Of a DNA stretch of 64,000 nucleotides, positions 30,488 through 39,383 are shown piece by piece; positions within the stretch are counted from its first letter, which is position 1; every line of letters starts with the position of its first letter. The stretch spans positions 147,274-211,273 of the forward strand of contig NZ_BAOG01000014.1 in the NCBI RefSeq assembly GCF_000400365.1, in the 5' to 3' direction. Both the position numbers and the translations under genes were made by a program. Origin of the DNA: Vibrio jasicida CAIM 1864 = LMG 25398 (GTDB lineage Bacteria > Pseudomonadota > Gammaproteobacteria > Enterobacterales > Vibrionaceae). Under the pieces are notes generated by a model. The model was not told where the DNA came from. It saw only the letters and a list, made by a program, of their open reading frames with translations, and made no database searches.

Positions 30488-31654
30488 ATGTTTCGAAGAG
30501 AAATACAAGAAAGAGAAAACTGGCGTGATTTAGCACGCCAGTTTGGTTTTGGGTTTCACTCTATGTACGACCAACCTTATTGGGATGAGAGTGCGTACTA
30601 TCAATTCACATTAGAGCAAATCGAACGAGATATAGAAGCGCCAACGGAGGAGCTTCATCAAATGTGCCTTGAAGTTGTGGATGAGGTGATTAGAAGTGAG
30701 CAGTTACTGACCCAATGCGCGATTCCGGAATCCATGTGGTCTCAGGTTGCTTCTTCTTGGAGAAGTAGAGAGCCGTCGCTTTATTCTCGGTTGGACTTTG
30801 CTTACAACGGTTCATCACCCGCAAAGCTTTTGGAAAACAACGCCGATACCCCCACATCCTTATTTGAAACGGGTTTTTGGCAGTGGGTGTGGTTAGAAGA
30901 TGTCGTGAACAAAGGGCGTATCCATCAAAGAGCCGATCAATTCAACATCTTGCAAGATTTCTTGATTGAACGTTTTGCGGAAATCGCCAAATTGCAGCCA
31001 GGGCAAACGCTTCATTTCAGTTGTTGTAAATACACAGAAGAAGACAAAGGCACGGTCCAATATTTAGAAGACTGCGCTCGAGAAGCAGGACTGTCGACCG
31101 CGTTCGTCTACGTCGAAGATATTGGCGTAACGGAAGAAGGGCGTTTCGTCGATGCCGATGGCCGAGCGATTCGGTGGATGTTTAAACTCTATCCATGGGA
31201 ATTTATGTTTGAAGAGGAATACAACCAATATTTGGCAACGGCGAGCGTGAACTGGTTAGAACCGATGTGGAAATCCATTCTGTCTAACAAAGCACTGCTT
31301 CCTTTGTTGTGGCAACGCTTTCCAAACCATCCTAATTTACTGCCGGCGTATTTTGCCAATGATCCAAAAGCGGACCTTTTGAAAGACTACGTCATCAAAC
31401 CACTGTTTTCTCGCGAAGGCGCGAATATAGAGATTGTGAAGAATGGACAGCGCGTAGTGAAAACCCCTGGTCCCTATGAGTCGGCTCATAACATTGTTCA
31501 GCAGTACTACCCGTTACCTAAGTTTGGTCCTAGTCATACTTTAATTGGCAGTTGGTTAGTAAACGATAAAGCCGCGGGTATCTCTATTCGTGAAGACAGC
31601 AGTTTAGTTACCCAAGATATGGCGCGTTATATTCCCCATGTCATTCTAGATTGA
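30488..31654 (+). CDS. Glutathionylspermidine synthase-like ATP-grasp protein (YgiC family)
   Basis: 388-aa protein homologous to the synthetase half of glutathionylspermidine synthetase. Recognisable parts: RLDFAYNGSSPAKLLENNADTPTSLFE near residue 105, the ATP/metal-binding YVIKPLFSREGANI, and the C-terminal LIGSWLVNDKAAGISIREDSS. It lacks an amidase domain. Family members such as YgiC ligate peptides or polyamines in vitro or by prediction only; the substrate here is unknown. Last gene of the channel-DUF350-DUF1190 operon. Confidence 0.88.
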   Translation: MFRREIQERENWRDLARQFGFGFHSMYDQPYWDESAYYQFTLEQIERDIEAPTEELHQMCLEVVDEVIRSEQLLTQCAIPESMWSQVASSWRSREPSLYSRLDFAYNGSSPAKLLENNADTPTSLFETGFWQWVWLEDVVNKGRIHQRADQFNILQDFLIERFAEIAKLQPGQTLHFSCCKYTEEDKGTVQYLEDCAREAGLSTAFVYVEDIGVTEEGRFVDADGRAIRWMFKLYPWEFMFEEEYNQYLATASVNWLEPMWKSILSNKALLPLLWQRFPNHPNLLPAYFANDPKADLLKDYVIKPLFSREGANIEIVKNGQRVVKTPGPYESAHNIVQQYYPLPKFGPSHTLIGSWLVNDKAAGISIREDSSLVTQDMARYIPHVILD

Positions 31655-31658
31655 TCAA

Positions 31659-31690
31659 AAAAGCTCTCCGACTTGGAGAGCTTTTTCATT
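31659..31690 (+). terminator. Terminator of the channel-YgiC operon
   Basis: AAAGCTCTCC/GGAGAGCTTT stem with a five-base loop and a TTTTT tail. Confidence 0.88.
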
Positions 31691-31716
31691 TAGTGTATTC
31701 AATAGAGCAGAGAATC

Positions 31717-32328
31717 TTACTCTTCTTCTGCCAGCATGACACCACGCTGAGTCAAGCCGCCAAGCATCATTGGCATTGCATTGAAGATTTCTTCAAATTG
31801 CTCAAGACCTTCCATGCCTTGTTCTGCCAGTGTTGCTATTGTTGTTTCTGGATCGTACAGCATCGTCAAAGAAAGTAGAACGCCGCCCAGTAGCGCGCTG
31901 TCTTCGCTATCTTCTGGCATTAGGGTTTCCCAATCATCACGAGTCAACTGCCAGCCCTGAAGGACACCTTCACAGAAATCACGCGTGTTTGCTGACACGA
32001 TATCTTGATCATCCAACTCACAGCCTTCTGGCCATTGCCACGCGCCTTCTAGAAGCGCTGGGCGAGTTTGGTTCCACATTTGAACAATCTCATCAATGTA
32101 CTGTTCTAGTTGCTCGCCGTCTGTGAAGGGTGCTGTTTCTTCACCGCCCCATAGGAATGGCAGCCACTCTTGAGGGTTCAGCACGTTTGGCGCAGAAGCC
32201 ATTGCCGTTACGAAGCCTTGAGTTTTCGCTAGGTTTAGTAGTTTTCCATCAAGTTCTGGAAGAGAAAGGATGTCTTGTAGTTTCAAAATAGAATACCATT
32301 TGTTAATGGGCTGGTTGGTTGCGCTCAT
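31717..32328 (-). CDS. UPF0149 (YecA/YgfB-like) family protein
   Basis: 203 aa from MSATNQPINKWYS (ATG at 32326-32328). Helical acidic protein with the family features LLNLAKTQGFVTAMASAPNVL, WLPFLWGG, FCEGVLQGWQLTRDDWETLMPED and a C-terminal EEIFNAMPMMLGGL segment. Some family members carry a SEC-C zinc motif at the C terminus; this one does not. Function unknown. Divergent from the hybrid kinase with about 53 bp between starts. Confidence 0.8.
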   Translation of the reverse strand: MSATNQPINKWYSILKLQDILSLPELDGKLLNLAKTQGFVTAMASAPNVLNPQEWLPFLWGGEETAPFTDGEQLEQYIDEIVQMWNQTRPALLEGAWQWPEGCELDDQDIVSANTRDFCEGVLQGWQLTRDDWETLMPEDSEDSALLGGVLLSLTMLYDPETTIATLAEQGMEGLEQFEEIFNAMPMMLGGLTQRGVMLAEEE

Positions 32329-32381
32329 ATTACCAATCAATTAGTGATAAATCGATATTAGGGAATGATTCGGCTACATCT

Positions 32382-34802
32382 ATGGAAATTCGCTCGTCAC
32401 TCAGAAAAAAAAGCATTCTCGCCCTAACACTTTATTTGTGCTTCTTCATTGCTACGATTGGCTCTGTTGTGTATCTCGTTGTTGAGCCACCAGTTCGAAG
32501 CAAACTCGAACGTAATCTCGATTTGCGTACGCAGTTGTTGGCGTCTCAAATAGAAGAGCCGCTGACCAGCTCAGTTGGTCTGCTTAATAGTCTGGTAGGG
32601 CTAGGGCAAACGCCTGAACAGAGCATCTCCTTACAAAAGACGATTCCTCAACTCCTTCGTGTGAGTGACGACATCATTGTCAGTGGTGGCCTATGGCCGA
32701 AGCCAACCCTAGACGGTGCTCGTTGGCAATACACAAGCTTATTCTTCAATAAGAATGAAACGGGTGGGTTGGATCAGATCCACTCGTACAATAATCCTGA
32801 ATCTGGCGGTTACGACAACGAACCTTGGTATCAATCTGTGGCCAATGCGCCTTCAGGAACCGTCACTTGGTCTGGCGTGTACATCGATACTTTCACCCAG
32901 GTTCAAATGATTACGGCGTCTGCACCCTATTATGAAGATGGGCTATTTGCTGGCGTGGCAACAGTGGATCTCTCTTTAGAAGCTTTATTTCAATTTATTC
33001 GAGAGCATACAAATCAATATTCTTTAGGGGTGGTTATCCGTGACGCTGATTCGCAAGTCGTGATTGAGCACAATTTCCAACTCAGCAAAGACATTTACAT
33101 CAGCCAATTAGGCTTCGGAGCGTTCAATTGGCAGATGGACGTTGTTAACGCAAAGGTAAAAGTTGCCGACCAAGTGTTTGAACAAGTCATGAGTGTAGAG
33201 CGAGGTATTATTCCATTCTTATTGCTCTGTGTGCTGGTCGGATATTACTTGCTAAATCGATACATCGTTGAACCGATAGTGCGAATCGCTCAAAAAGTCG
33301 ATGATTCTAAGACCGGAGGCATCATCGATATTGCTTATGATAGTGAGGATGAAATCGGCCACTTGGTGACTAAGTTTAACGAAAAAACCGTTTATTTAGA
33401 GCAAGAGAGGGTGAAGGCTCAGGCGTCTACCAATGCGAAAACTGCTTTTCTCGCCACACTCTCTCATGAGATCAGAACACCGATGAATGGTGTGCTAGGC
33501 ACCGCGCAAATCTTGTTAAAGACGCCACTTACAGATGAGCAAAGAAAACACCTCAATACCTTGTATGATTCTGGCGATCATATGATGACGTTGCTTAACG
33601 AGATCCTCGATTACTCCAAAATAGAGCAAGGTCATATCGAACTTGATAACACCCCATTTCCTATCGAGTCCATTCTCGGCAGTATTAACAGTGTTTACCA
33701 CACACTTTGTGCTGAAAAGGGCTTACAGTTCCGAGTCGTCTCAAATGTTCCACAAGGGCGATGGTACAACAACGATAAAGCACGCCTTCGCCAAGTACTG
33801 TTTAACCTTCTTAATAATGCCGTGAAATTTACGGATCGCGGTTTTGTTGAAGTTGAGTTGGAAGAACAGATACAGAGCGATCACGCTAAGCTTATTATCA
33901 CTGTCAAAGACTCTGGAATTGGCATTCATCCCGATGCGCAAAAACGAATTTTCCGACCGTTTGAGCAAGCCGAATCTTCAACGATGCGTCGATTTGGTGG
34001 AACGGGTTTAGGACTAGCGATTGTTAAGCAGATCTCTGAACACATGAAAGGTGGCATTAGCGTTCAAAGCCAAGAATGTATTGGCACCAAGTTTGTGGTG
34101 GAACTGGAGCTCAATCCGTGTGAAGCGGGTGTTTCGGAATCGACCAACACACATAAGCTTGATTGCCAAGGTTTACACGCTCTGATCGTCGAAGACAATC
34201 GAACCAATACCATCATTATGGAGACCTTTTTACGAGCCAAAGGCTTTACGTGTGTGTGTGTGGAGAATGGACAGCAAGCGGTCGAGCAGGTCGCCAAGCA
34301 AGAGTTCGATTTGGTCTTAATGGACAACCATATGCCAGTACTCGATGGGGTAGGGGCAATCGCTGTGATTCGTTCCATGGACTCGCCTGCAAAATCTGTG
34401 TTGATCTTCGGTTGTACAGCCGATGTATTTAAAGAGACACAAGAGCGGATGCTCGATGTTGGTGCCAACCACATTATTGCTAAACCTGTTGTTGAGTCTG
34501 AGTTGGATGATGCCTTGTATCGCCATTCTTCAATCCTCTACCAATATCAAAATAAGCAGGGAGACGAGCCAGCGAAGCCGCGTAATGTAGAGGCATTGCT
34601 TTTGAATTTTTACATGGCGTTAGATGATGGTAACTTAGAACAAGCGATGACAACGCTCGCTCATATTTTTGACAGTGTTCAACCGAGCGTCACGCAGGAG
34701 TTAAGAGGCGTGATCGAACGTATTGAAAGTCACTTGATCAACGCATTATCTCCTGAACAAGAAGACATCGATCAGCTCACCATTTTATTGGCAGATCAAT
34801 AA
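32382..34802 (+). CDS. Hybrid sensor histidine kinase (dCache-HAMP-HisKA-HATPase-REC)
   Basis: 806 aa from the ATG at 32382; an upstream in-frame TTG at 32319 lies inside the divergent gene and is unlikely. Domains: TM1 (about 10-32), a periplasmic double-Cache sensor (YIDTFTQVQMITASAPYYED is typical), TM2 (about 272-292), HAMP, HisKA with His362 in TLSHEIRTPMNGVLG, HATPase (FNLLNNAVKFTD; GTGLGLAIVKQIS), a receiver with Asp648 in LVLMDNHMPVLDG, and about 100 further residues, perhaps a degenerate Hpt. Cache domains usually bind small metabolites. No response regulator gene is adjacent, so output is through an unlinked phosphorelay. Confidence 0.93.
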   Translation: MEIRSSLRKKSILALTLYLCFFIATIGSVVYLVVEPPVRSKLERNLDLRTQLLASQIEEPLTSSVGLLNSLVGLGQTPEQSISLQKTIPQLLRVSDDIIVSGGLWPKPTLDGARWQYTSLFFNKNETGGLDQIHSYNNPESGGYDNEPWYQSVANAPSGTVTWSGVYIDTFTQVQMITASAPYYEDGLFAGVATVDLSLEALFQFIREHTNQYSLGVVIRDADSQVVIEHNFQLSKDIYISQLGFGAFNWQMDVVNAKVKVADQVFEQVMSVERGIIPFLLLCVLVGYYLLNRYIVEPIVRIAQKVDDSKTGGIIDIAYDSEDEIGHLVTKFNEKTVYLEQERVKAQASTNAKTAFLATLSHEIRTPMNGVLGTAQILLKTPLTDEQRKHLNTLYDSGDHMMTLLNEILDYSKIEQGHIELDNTPFPIESILGSINSVYHTLCAEKGLQFRVVSNVPQGRWYNNDKARLRQVLFNLLNNAVKFTDRGFVEVELEEQIQSDHAKLIITVKDSGIGIHPDAQKRIFRPFEQAESSTMRRFGGTGLGLAIVKQISEHMKGGISVQSQECIGTKFVVELELNPCEAGVSESTNTHKLDCQGLHALIVEDNRTNTIIMETFLRAKGFTCVCVENGQQAVEQVAKQEFDLVLMDNHMPVLDGVGAIAVIRSMDSPAKSVLIFGCTADVFKETQERMLDVGANHIIAKPVVESELDDALYRHSSILYQYQNKQGDEPAKPRNVEALLLNFYMALDDGNLEQAMTTLAHIFDSVQPSVTQELRGVIERIESHLINALSPEQEDIDQLTILLADQ

Positions 34803-34808
34803 CCTCAC

Positions 34809-35027
34809 TCATAAAGAGGAAGCCGCTTGAACAGAGGTTCGAGTTGCTTCTTCTGTCCTTGTCCATTCATCAAATCTCACAAACTTCGCATTTACTCTGA
34901 AAATCCTTCTCCAAGTAGCATAAGCCGATCTTTTTGAAATTCGCTTACCAGATATTCGTCTGGTTTTTTGTGTTTTAGCGCGAGCTAAGTCGTTCGTTGG
35001 TAAGTAAATTACGTTTTTTAACTTCAT
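34809..35027 (-). CDS. Small basic hypothetical protein, 72 aa
   Basis: Very basic protein (KLKNVIYLPTNDLARAKTQK then RRISGKRISKRSAYATWRRI), with no membrane segment or known motif. AAGGA is placed eight bases before the ATG, which supports translation. It converges on the hybrid kinase gene, ending 7 bp from its stop. The charge could suit nucleic-acid binding, but that is only a guess. Confidence 0.6.
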   Translation of the reverse strand: MKLKNVIYLPTNDLARAKTQKTRRISGKRISKRSAYATWRRIFRVNAKFVRFDEWTRTEEATRTSVQAASSL

Positions 35028-35242
35028 TTTAGGTCCTTTAGCGGTGCCTTTTATTGGTTTTGGTGAAAGCTGCTACTTTTAACCTTAAAGTTGGTTATTA
35101 ATTTACAACTGAGATTTTAAAACGGAATCATAAACTGAAAATATTGTGCTCTAATAGCGTCATTAACTGCTATGTAGTTTTAAATGCAGTAAATCATTTT
35201 ATAGATGTCGTTTTTAATAGTGTTTGATTTTAGAGGTTGTAA

Positions 35243-35692
35243 ATGAAGTCTCGTGGACCATTTTGTATTCGTAACGCCGCAGCGGATACTTTTGCTATGG
35301 TGGTTTTTTGTTTTATCACAGGGATGATCATTGAGATTTTGATCTCGGGTATGACGTTCGAGCAGTCTTTGGCATCGCGTACGTTGTCTATTCCGGTCAA
35401 CATCGCGATTGCATGGCCTTATGGCATGTTCCGTGACTGGGTATTGCGCCAAGGCAACAAGCTTTCACCTTCATCTTTCATGAAGAACGTATCTGACTTG
35501 ATGGCCTACGTGCTATTCCAATCTCCGGTTTATGCGGGCATTTTGCTTGCGGTAGGCGCTTCTACTGACCAAATTATCACAGCAGTAGCGAGTAACGCAG
35601 TTGTGTCTTGTGGTATGGGTGTACTTTACGGTTACTTCCTTGACCAATGCCGCCGTTGGTTCCGAGTACCTGGCTACTATCAAGAAGCATAA
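35243..35692 (+). CDS. alaE: L-alanine exporter AlaE
   Basis: 149-aa membrane protein matching E. coli AlaE (YgaW): [62 protein letters not shown] and the end [22 protein letters not shown]. Exports alanine to prevent toxic build-up. The 215 bp upstream hold its promoter; I saw no certain regulatory site. It is the last core gene before tRNA-Ser. Confidence 0.93.
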   Translation: MKSRGPFCIRNAAADTFAMVVFCFITGMIIEILISGMTFEQSLASRTLSIPVNIAIAWPYGMFRDWVLRQGNKLSPSSFMKNVSDLMAYVLFQSPVYAGILLAVGASTDQIITAVASNAVVSCGMGVLYGYFLDQCRRWFRVPGYYQEA

Positions 35693-35836
35693 TTGCCCCT
35701 GTTTTATGCAATTTAGCTAGATAGTGAGCAAACAAACGCAAAAGGGCGCTTTTTTTCGTGTTTAGCCTTGACCATCAGGCACATAATCATTAAATTAGCG
35801 CCTCGTTGGTTAACGATACCAACCAAAATTTGATTC

Positions 35837-35924
35837 GGTGAGTTGTCCGAGTGGCTGAAGGAGCACGCCTGGAAAGTGTGTATACGGCAACGTATCGAGA
35901 GTTCGAATCTCTCACTCACCGCCA
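35837..35924 (+). tRNA. tRNA-Ser (GGA anticodon)
   Basis: 88 nt including encoded CCA. Acceptor arms GGTGAGT/ACTCACC, D-arm TCCGAGTGGCTGAAGGA, anticodon loop with GGA, a long class II variable arm, and T-loop GTTCGAATC. Reads UCC/UCU serine codons. Followed at once by a terminator and then by A+T-rich accessory DNA. Confidence 0.97.
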
Positions 35925-35935
35925 CATTCTTGAAG

Positions 35936-35961
35936 AAAGACGTCCTAGGACGTCTTTTTTT
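35936..35961 (+). terminator. tRNA-Ser terminator
   Basis: Perfect ten-base arms AAAGACGTCC/GGACGTCTTT with a TA core, then TTTTTTT. Confidence 0.92.
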
Positions 35962-36292
35962 GTATCAAATTTTACCTATCAACAAGGTCCATATCTCTCA
36001 ATAAAATCCACTGCCTGAATCAATGGCGCGATAAAACACGGTTGATTAAAGTTCTTGCCTCAATTGATCGTATAGTAACAAGGTTTAGAGGAGAGGCATT
36101 AATTGTTAATTAATGTGGTCTTTCTCATAGCTTGGTTTCGTACCATTGGGTTTAAACAACATAAGCGTTCTCAAAAACTAATAAACAACTATAAAACTGG
36201 TAAAGCGTCATAGAGTTAAAGTTTAAGATTGCTTACGAGTTTATCTTCTACAATTAAAACTACGTGAACCTTGAGTGTTAAAGTTGAAGGTT
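35962..36292. other. Intergenic region after tRNA-Ser with a 19-bp inverted repeat
   Basis: About 330 bp without a gene. At 36097-36115 it holds CATTAATT-GTT-AATTAATG, a perfect 8-bp-arm palindrome about 180 bp before the peptidase gene, possibly an operator. Its core ATTGTTAATTAA recurs at 37571 and 45336. I saw no copy of the tRNA 3' end and no integrase. Confidence 0.5.
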
Positions 36293-36295
36293 ATG

Positions 36296-36841
36296 ATGAT
36301 TGTCAGGTTTATTTTGGTTTTCTCTATATACTCTACAAACAGCGTTCTTTGCTTTGCGCAAGGCGTTGAAACGCTCATGTATACTCAGTCAACATACCAG
36401 AGAATTCAGTATGTTGAAGATGCAGTTCTCTGGGGAATCAGTGATTATTGGGCGACTCCGGTTGAGACATTAACAAAACAACAAGGGGATTGCGAAGATA
36501 TCGCTATTGCTAAATACTTTTCGTTGTTAAACAAGCGTGTCCCTAAAGAAAAACTGAGATTAGTTTACGTGCTAAAAGGTGACTCCGTACATATGGTATT
36601 GGAATATTTCGAGGGTGACCTGATATATGTTCTTGACAGCAGATATGAGCAGATTTATTTGGCAGATAGGTATTATAAGGGGACACGATTAGCATCATTT
36701 AACCATGATTACTTATGGGTAAATGAACATGTGTTTAGAATTACTGAAATCACTTTGCATAAATGGTCAGAACTGTTAGATAAAATGGATTTCAGGCATC
36801 AAGCCAGATTTAAAGAGTTAGAAACGGAAGTTTTTAGATAG
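36296..36841 (+). CDS. LapG-like transglutaminase-like cysteine peptidase (BTLCP family)
   Basis: About 181 aa from the ATG at 36296 (AAGG six bases before; an ATG at 36293 also possible). N-terminal signal segment (IVRFILVFSIYSTNSVLCFA), then the catalytic cysteine in KQQGDCEDIAIAKYF, histidine in GDSVHMVLEYF and aspartate in IYVLDSRYEQ, the triad of bacterial transglutaminase-like peptidases. LapG-type enzymes cut giant adhesins from the outer membrane under LapD/c-di-GMP control. No lapD or classical RTX adhesin is in the window; the large Ig-like lipoprotein at 39.4 kb is the nearest surface candidate (inference). A+T-rich compared with core genes. Confidence 0.82.
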   Translation: MIVRFILVFSIYSTNSVLCFAQGVETLMYTQSTYQRIQYVEDAVLWGISDYWATPVETLTKQQGDCEDIAIAKYFSLLNKRVPKEKLRLVYVLKGDSVHMVLEYFEGDLIYVLDSRYEQIYLADRYYKGTRLASFNHDYLWVNEHVFRITEITLHKWSELLDKMDFRHQARFKELETEVFR

Positions 36842-36901
36842 TGGGTTATATCACTATTAAATTGGATTATAAGCTTCCGTTTGAGTCACTTAACGGCAGA
36901 C

Positions 36902-37258
36902 TCAAAATTGCTCTTCAAGGAAAATATCGCATACACGAATTGCTGTAGTCTTACAAAACATAGGCGATAGTAATGCAATCATTTCGGGTTTGTGGGTGCA
37001 AACGGTTTTAAGTGAGCCTAATTGAGCACTTTTTTCATGCTGGTGCCACTCTTTGATTTTCTGATAAACCTCTTTTTCAGAACTTATATTCTTTAGTGAA
37101 TGCTCTAATATATTAAAAGCGTTCATTAATTTTCCTTCCAGAACAAAATTCTGATGTTTTCTAGTTTCTTTGAATAGGTAAACAGACGTTACCCACCCAG
37201 ATAAGCTAAGAGAAAGCATTAACCACACAGATAAAGCGTTACTAAATTTCGTCTTCAT
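36902..37258 (-). CDS. Hypothetical one-TM protein, paralogue A of a divergent pair
   Basis: 118 aa: short cytoplasmic N terminus, one membrane segment (ALSVWLMLSLSLSGWVTSVY), then about 85 extracytoplasmic residues. It shares with the protein at 37634-37984 the pattern LSLSGW(V/I)TSVYL, EGK(L/I)(M/I)NA(F/Y)NIL, a (G)SL-T-C block, LSPMF/MSPAF and a final RVC, with two cysteines conserved between the two. I recognise no family. It converges with the LapG-like gene. Confidence 0.65.
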   Translation of the reverse strand: MKTKFSNALSVWLMLSLSLSGWVTSVYLFKETRKHQNFVLEGKLMNAFNILEHSLKNISSEKEVYQKIKEWHQHEKSAQLGSLKTVCTHKPEMIALLSPMFCKTTAIRVCDIFLEEQF

Positions 37259-37633
37259 ATAAAGTCTTCTTGTTCATCTTTTGTGCGTACTGTTCACAAA
37301 GTTTTACATATTCTCACCTTTTTGATTTTGATATCAATAGCGTTTGGTTATTTTTATGTCAGGTTAGTTTGAAAATATTATCAGAGTCTATTTTTTGCTT
37401 TTTACAAAATCTAGTTGTGATTTTATAACTTCATGTTTTTAAAGCATAAGGATGCGTTATTCATATATGAGATACATTGGTTTCTTAATTGTGAGATAGG
37501 TGTCTTAATGGTAGGTGAATGTTATTTTTCAAATTTGATTATTTACTCTAATTGAGGTTTGAGTAAAATTATTGTTAATTAAAGTCGGTAATAGAAAATA
37601 AATATAATTAAAACAAAGAGGTAGCTCAATATT
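37259..37633. other. Divergent promoter region between the paralogue pair
   Basis: 375 bp, strongly A+T-rich, no ORF. At 37565-37583 it contains AAAATTATTGTTAATTAAA, identical over 19 bases to 45331-45349. The motif is 51-69 bp before the start of the plus-strand gene, a reasonable operator position. Confidence 0.5.
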
Positions 37634-37984
37634 ATGTTTTTCGAAAGTACTAAAGGAAATTTCTTTTCATTGACAATGGTAATCATTAGCCTTTCTGGTT
37701 GGATTACTTCAGTGTACTTATATAACGATTTACTAAGGTATCAGTTACGAGTGTCTGAAGGGAAAATAATTAATGCTTACAACATCTTAGCCTCTGCTTT
37801 TAAGCGCTCGATTTCAGAAGATGAAATCTATTCGACGGTAAATGATTGGGTGCTTAAGGGGGACAGTGCTGAAGTCGGTTCTTTGACTACAATGTGTGAT
37901 AACAATCCTTCCGTTTTGGTGAAAATGTCCCCTGCCTTTACAGAAACATCTATTCTAAGAGTGTGCAGCACTATCAAACGATAA
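37634..37984 (+). CDS. Hypothetical one-TM protein, paralogue B of a divergent pair
   Basis: 116 aa with one N-terminal membrane segment (LTMVIISLSGWITSVYLY) and an extracytoplasmic domain, clearly related along its whole length to the protein at 36902-37258 (see shared blocks there). The two genes point away from each other, so they arose by inverted duplication or by separate acquisition. The conserved cysteine pair could form a disulfide outside the cytoplasm. No known family. Confidence 0.65.
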   Translation: MFFESTKGNFFSLTMVIISLSGWITSVYLYNDLLRYQLRVSEGKIINAYNILASAFKRSISEDEIYSTVNDWVLKGDSAEVGSLTTMCDNNPSVLVKMSPAFTETSILRVCSTIKR

Positions 37985-38351
37985 TGCACCTCATTATCAG
38001 TCTTAAAGTTAAGACTCGACCTAATTGAACCTTGTTTTTTTTATTTTTATTGATATTTTGCTTACTTTCTAATCTTAAAACTAACCAGGTTTTACGTTTC
38101 TAGATATTAAGTAACAATTGCTACATAAAGAAAACTCTCTAACTCACTGTTATATAAGTTTAATTTCACCTTTCTTTCTTAGTTATTACTAATTTAGTTT
38201 TTTCTTATGTTTTTTTTGTGAGGTAAGAAGCTAATTTGAAATAAAAACGCTTCTCTAACAGCATGTTGAGAATACTTTGCTATATTTTTTATAAGCATAT
38301 CGGTGTACATACGATAAATCCATTTAAGTGAATGATGTATGGTAGATAAAT
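37985..38351. other. Intergenic region upstream of the OmpA-family gene
   Basis: 367 bp, A+T-rich, with poly-T stretches and no credible ORF, RNA gene or clear promoter that I can defend. It presumably carries the promoter for the OmpA/Ig-like pair. Confidence 0.4.
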
Positions 38352-39362
38352 ATGAGAATGACCAATAGACATATTTTGTGTGTCTTAACTTTTGTTTCCA
38401 CAAGCTTTCCATTGCAAGCATCCGAAAGTGATTCCCAGCAATATTGGTATGTTGGTGGAGGTGTTGGGATCGGTGATTATGGGGATGTAAAGAATAAAGA
38501 TGCCTATGACAGTGCGACCACTCGCTTTGCCGGGGATGCACACTTGGGGTTTGCTATAAACAAATACCTTTCTTCTGAACTTAGCTATCAGTACTTAGGA
38601 AGTGCGTATGCTAAGTACCCGCAAGGCGAGATCGATGGGGAGTTCCAACAACTTGTGTTGAGTGCCAAAGTTGGTTATCCATTGGATATCGCTTTTTATC
38701 CATATGCACGAGTCGGTGGGGCGGCATGGTTTGGTGAAAGCCGCGGACTTAGAGAGGCGGATGAGCAAGGGTTTGCGCCAGTTATAGGGGCGGGCATCGA
38801 ATATGCCTTTAGCTCTTCATTAGTGGCTCGGTTAGATTACCAGTACACGGATAGCCTCGGTGATGAGAACGTTGGTTACACTAACCACCATCTGTTGACA
38901 GTAGGCTTTGATTGGCGCTTTGGCTTTATAAAAGAGCAAACCGAGGCTGTTGTTGTAATGCCAATAGAAGAGATCGAGATAAAAGAAACAAAAACTTTTG
39001 TGTACTCTGAACAAAAACAGAACCACCTTTTTGCGTTTGATTCAAGCCGGTTAAATAACACTGCAGCATTTTCTGATGTTTTGGAATTTTTGGAGCAACA
39101 CCCTGAAGTTAGTATTGTGATCGAAGGGCATACCGATAATGTTGGCTCTGAGCATTATAACCAACAACTGTCTGAAGACCGCGCTAATGCAGTTAAAGAT
39201 TACTTAGTCTCTGAAGGAATCATTGAAACGAGAATTTCTACTCTTGGTAGAGGTGAAGAAAGTCCAGTTGCTAATAATGACACCTCGGACGGACGTGCGA
39301 TGAACCGTCGTATTGAGATTACTATCCCTGATGTTGTTGTTTCTACAGAAACTGAAAGGTAA
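38352..39362 (+). CDS. OmpA-family outer membrane protein
   Basis: 336 aa: signal peptide ending LQASES, an eight-stranded-barrel-like N-terminal domain (about 25-190; WYVGGGVGIGDYG, HLLTVGFDWRFGF as a last strand), a short acidic linker, and a C-terminal OmpA peptidoglycan-binding domain (FAFDSSRLNN; IVIEGHTDNVGSEHYN; RGEESPVANN; MNRRIEITIP). It is probably co-transcribed with the 1392-aa lipoprotein 21 bp downstream. The A+T-rich setting suggests an accessory paralogue rather than the main OmpA. Confidence 0.88.
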   Translation: MRMTNRHILCVLTFVSTSFPLQASESDSQQYWYVGGGVGIGDYGDVKNKDAYDSATTRFAGDAHLGFAINKYLSSELSYQYLGSAYAKYPQGEIDGEFQQLVLSAKVGYPLDIAFYPYARVGGAAWFGESRGLREADEQGFAPVIGAGIEYAFSSSLVARLDYQYTDSLGDENVGYTNHHLLTVGFDWRFGFIKEQTEAVVVMPIEEIEIKETKTFVYSEQKQNHLFAFDSSRLNNTAAFSDVLEFLEQHPEVSIVIEGHTDNVGSEHYNQQLSEDRANAVKDYLVSEGIIETRISTLGRGEESPVANNDTSDGRAMNRRIEITIPDVVVSTETER

Positions 39363-39383
39363 GAATTTAAAGTTGGAGAAAGT

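Noticed and set aside
34064..34474. 136-aa antisense frame opposite the hybrid kinase receiver domain
   Set aside because: It overlaps a well-supported conserved domain on the other strand, has no ribosome-binding site and shows no recognisable protein features.
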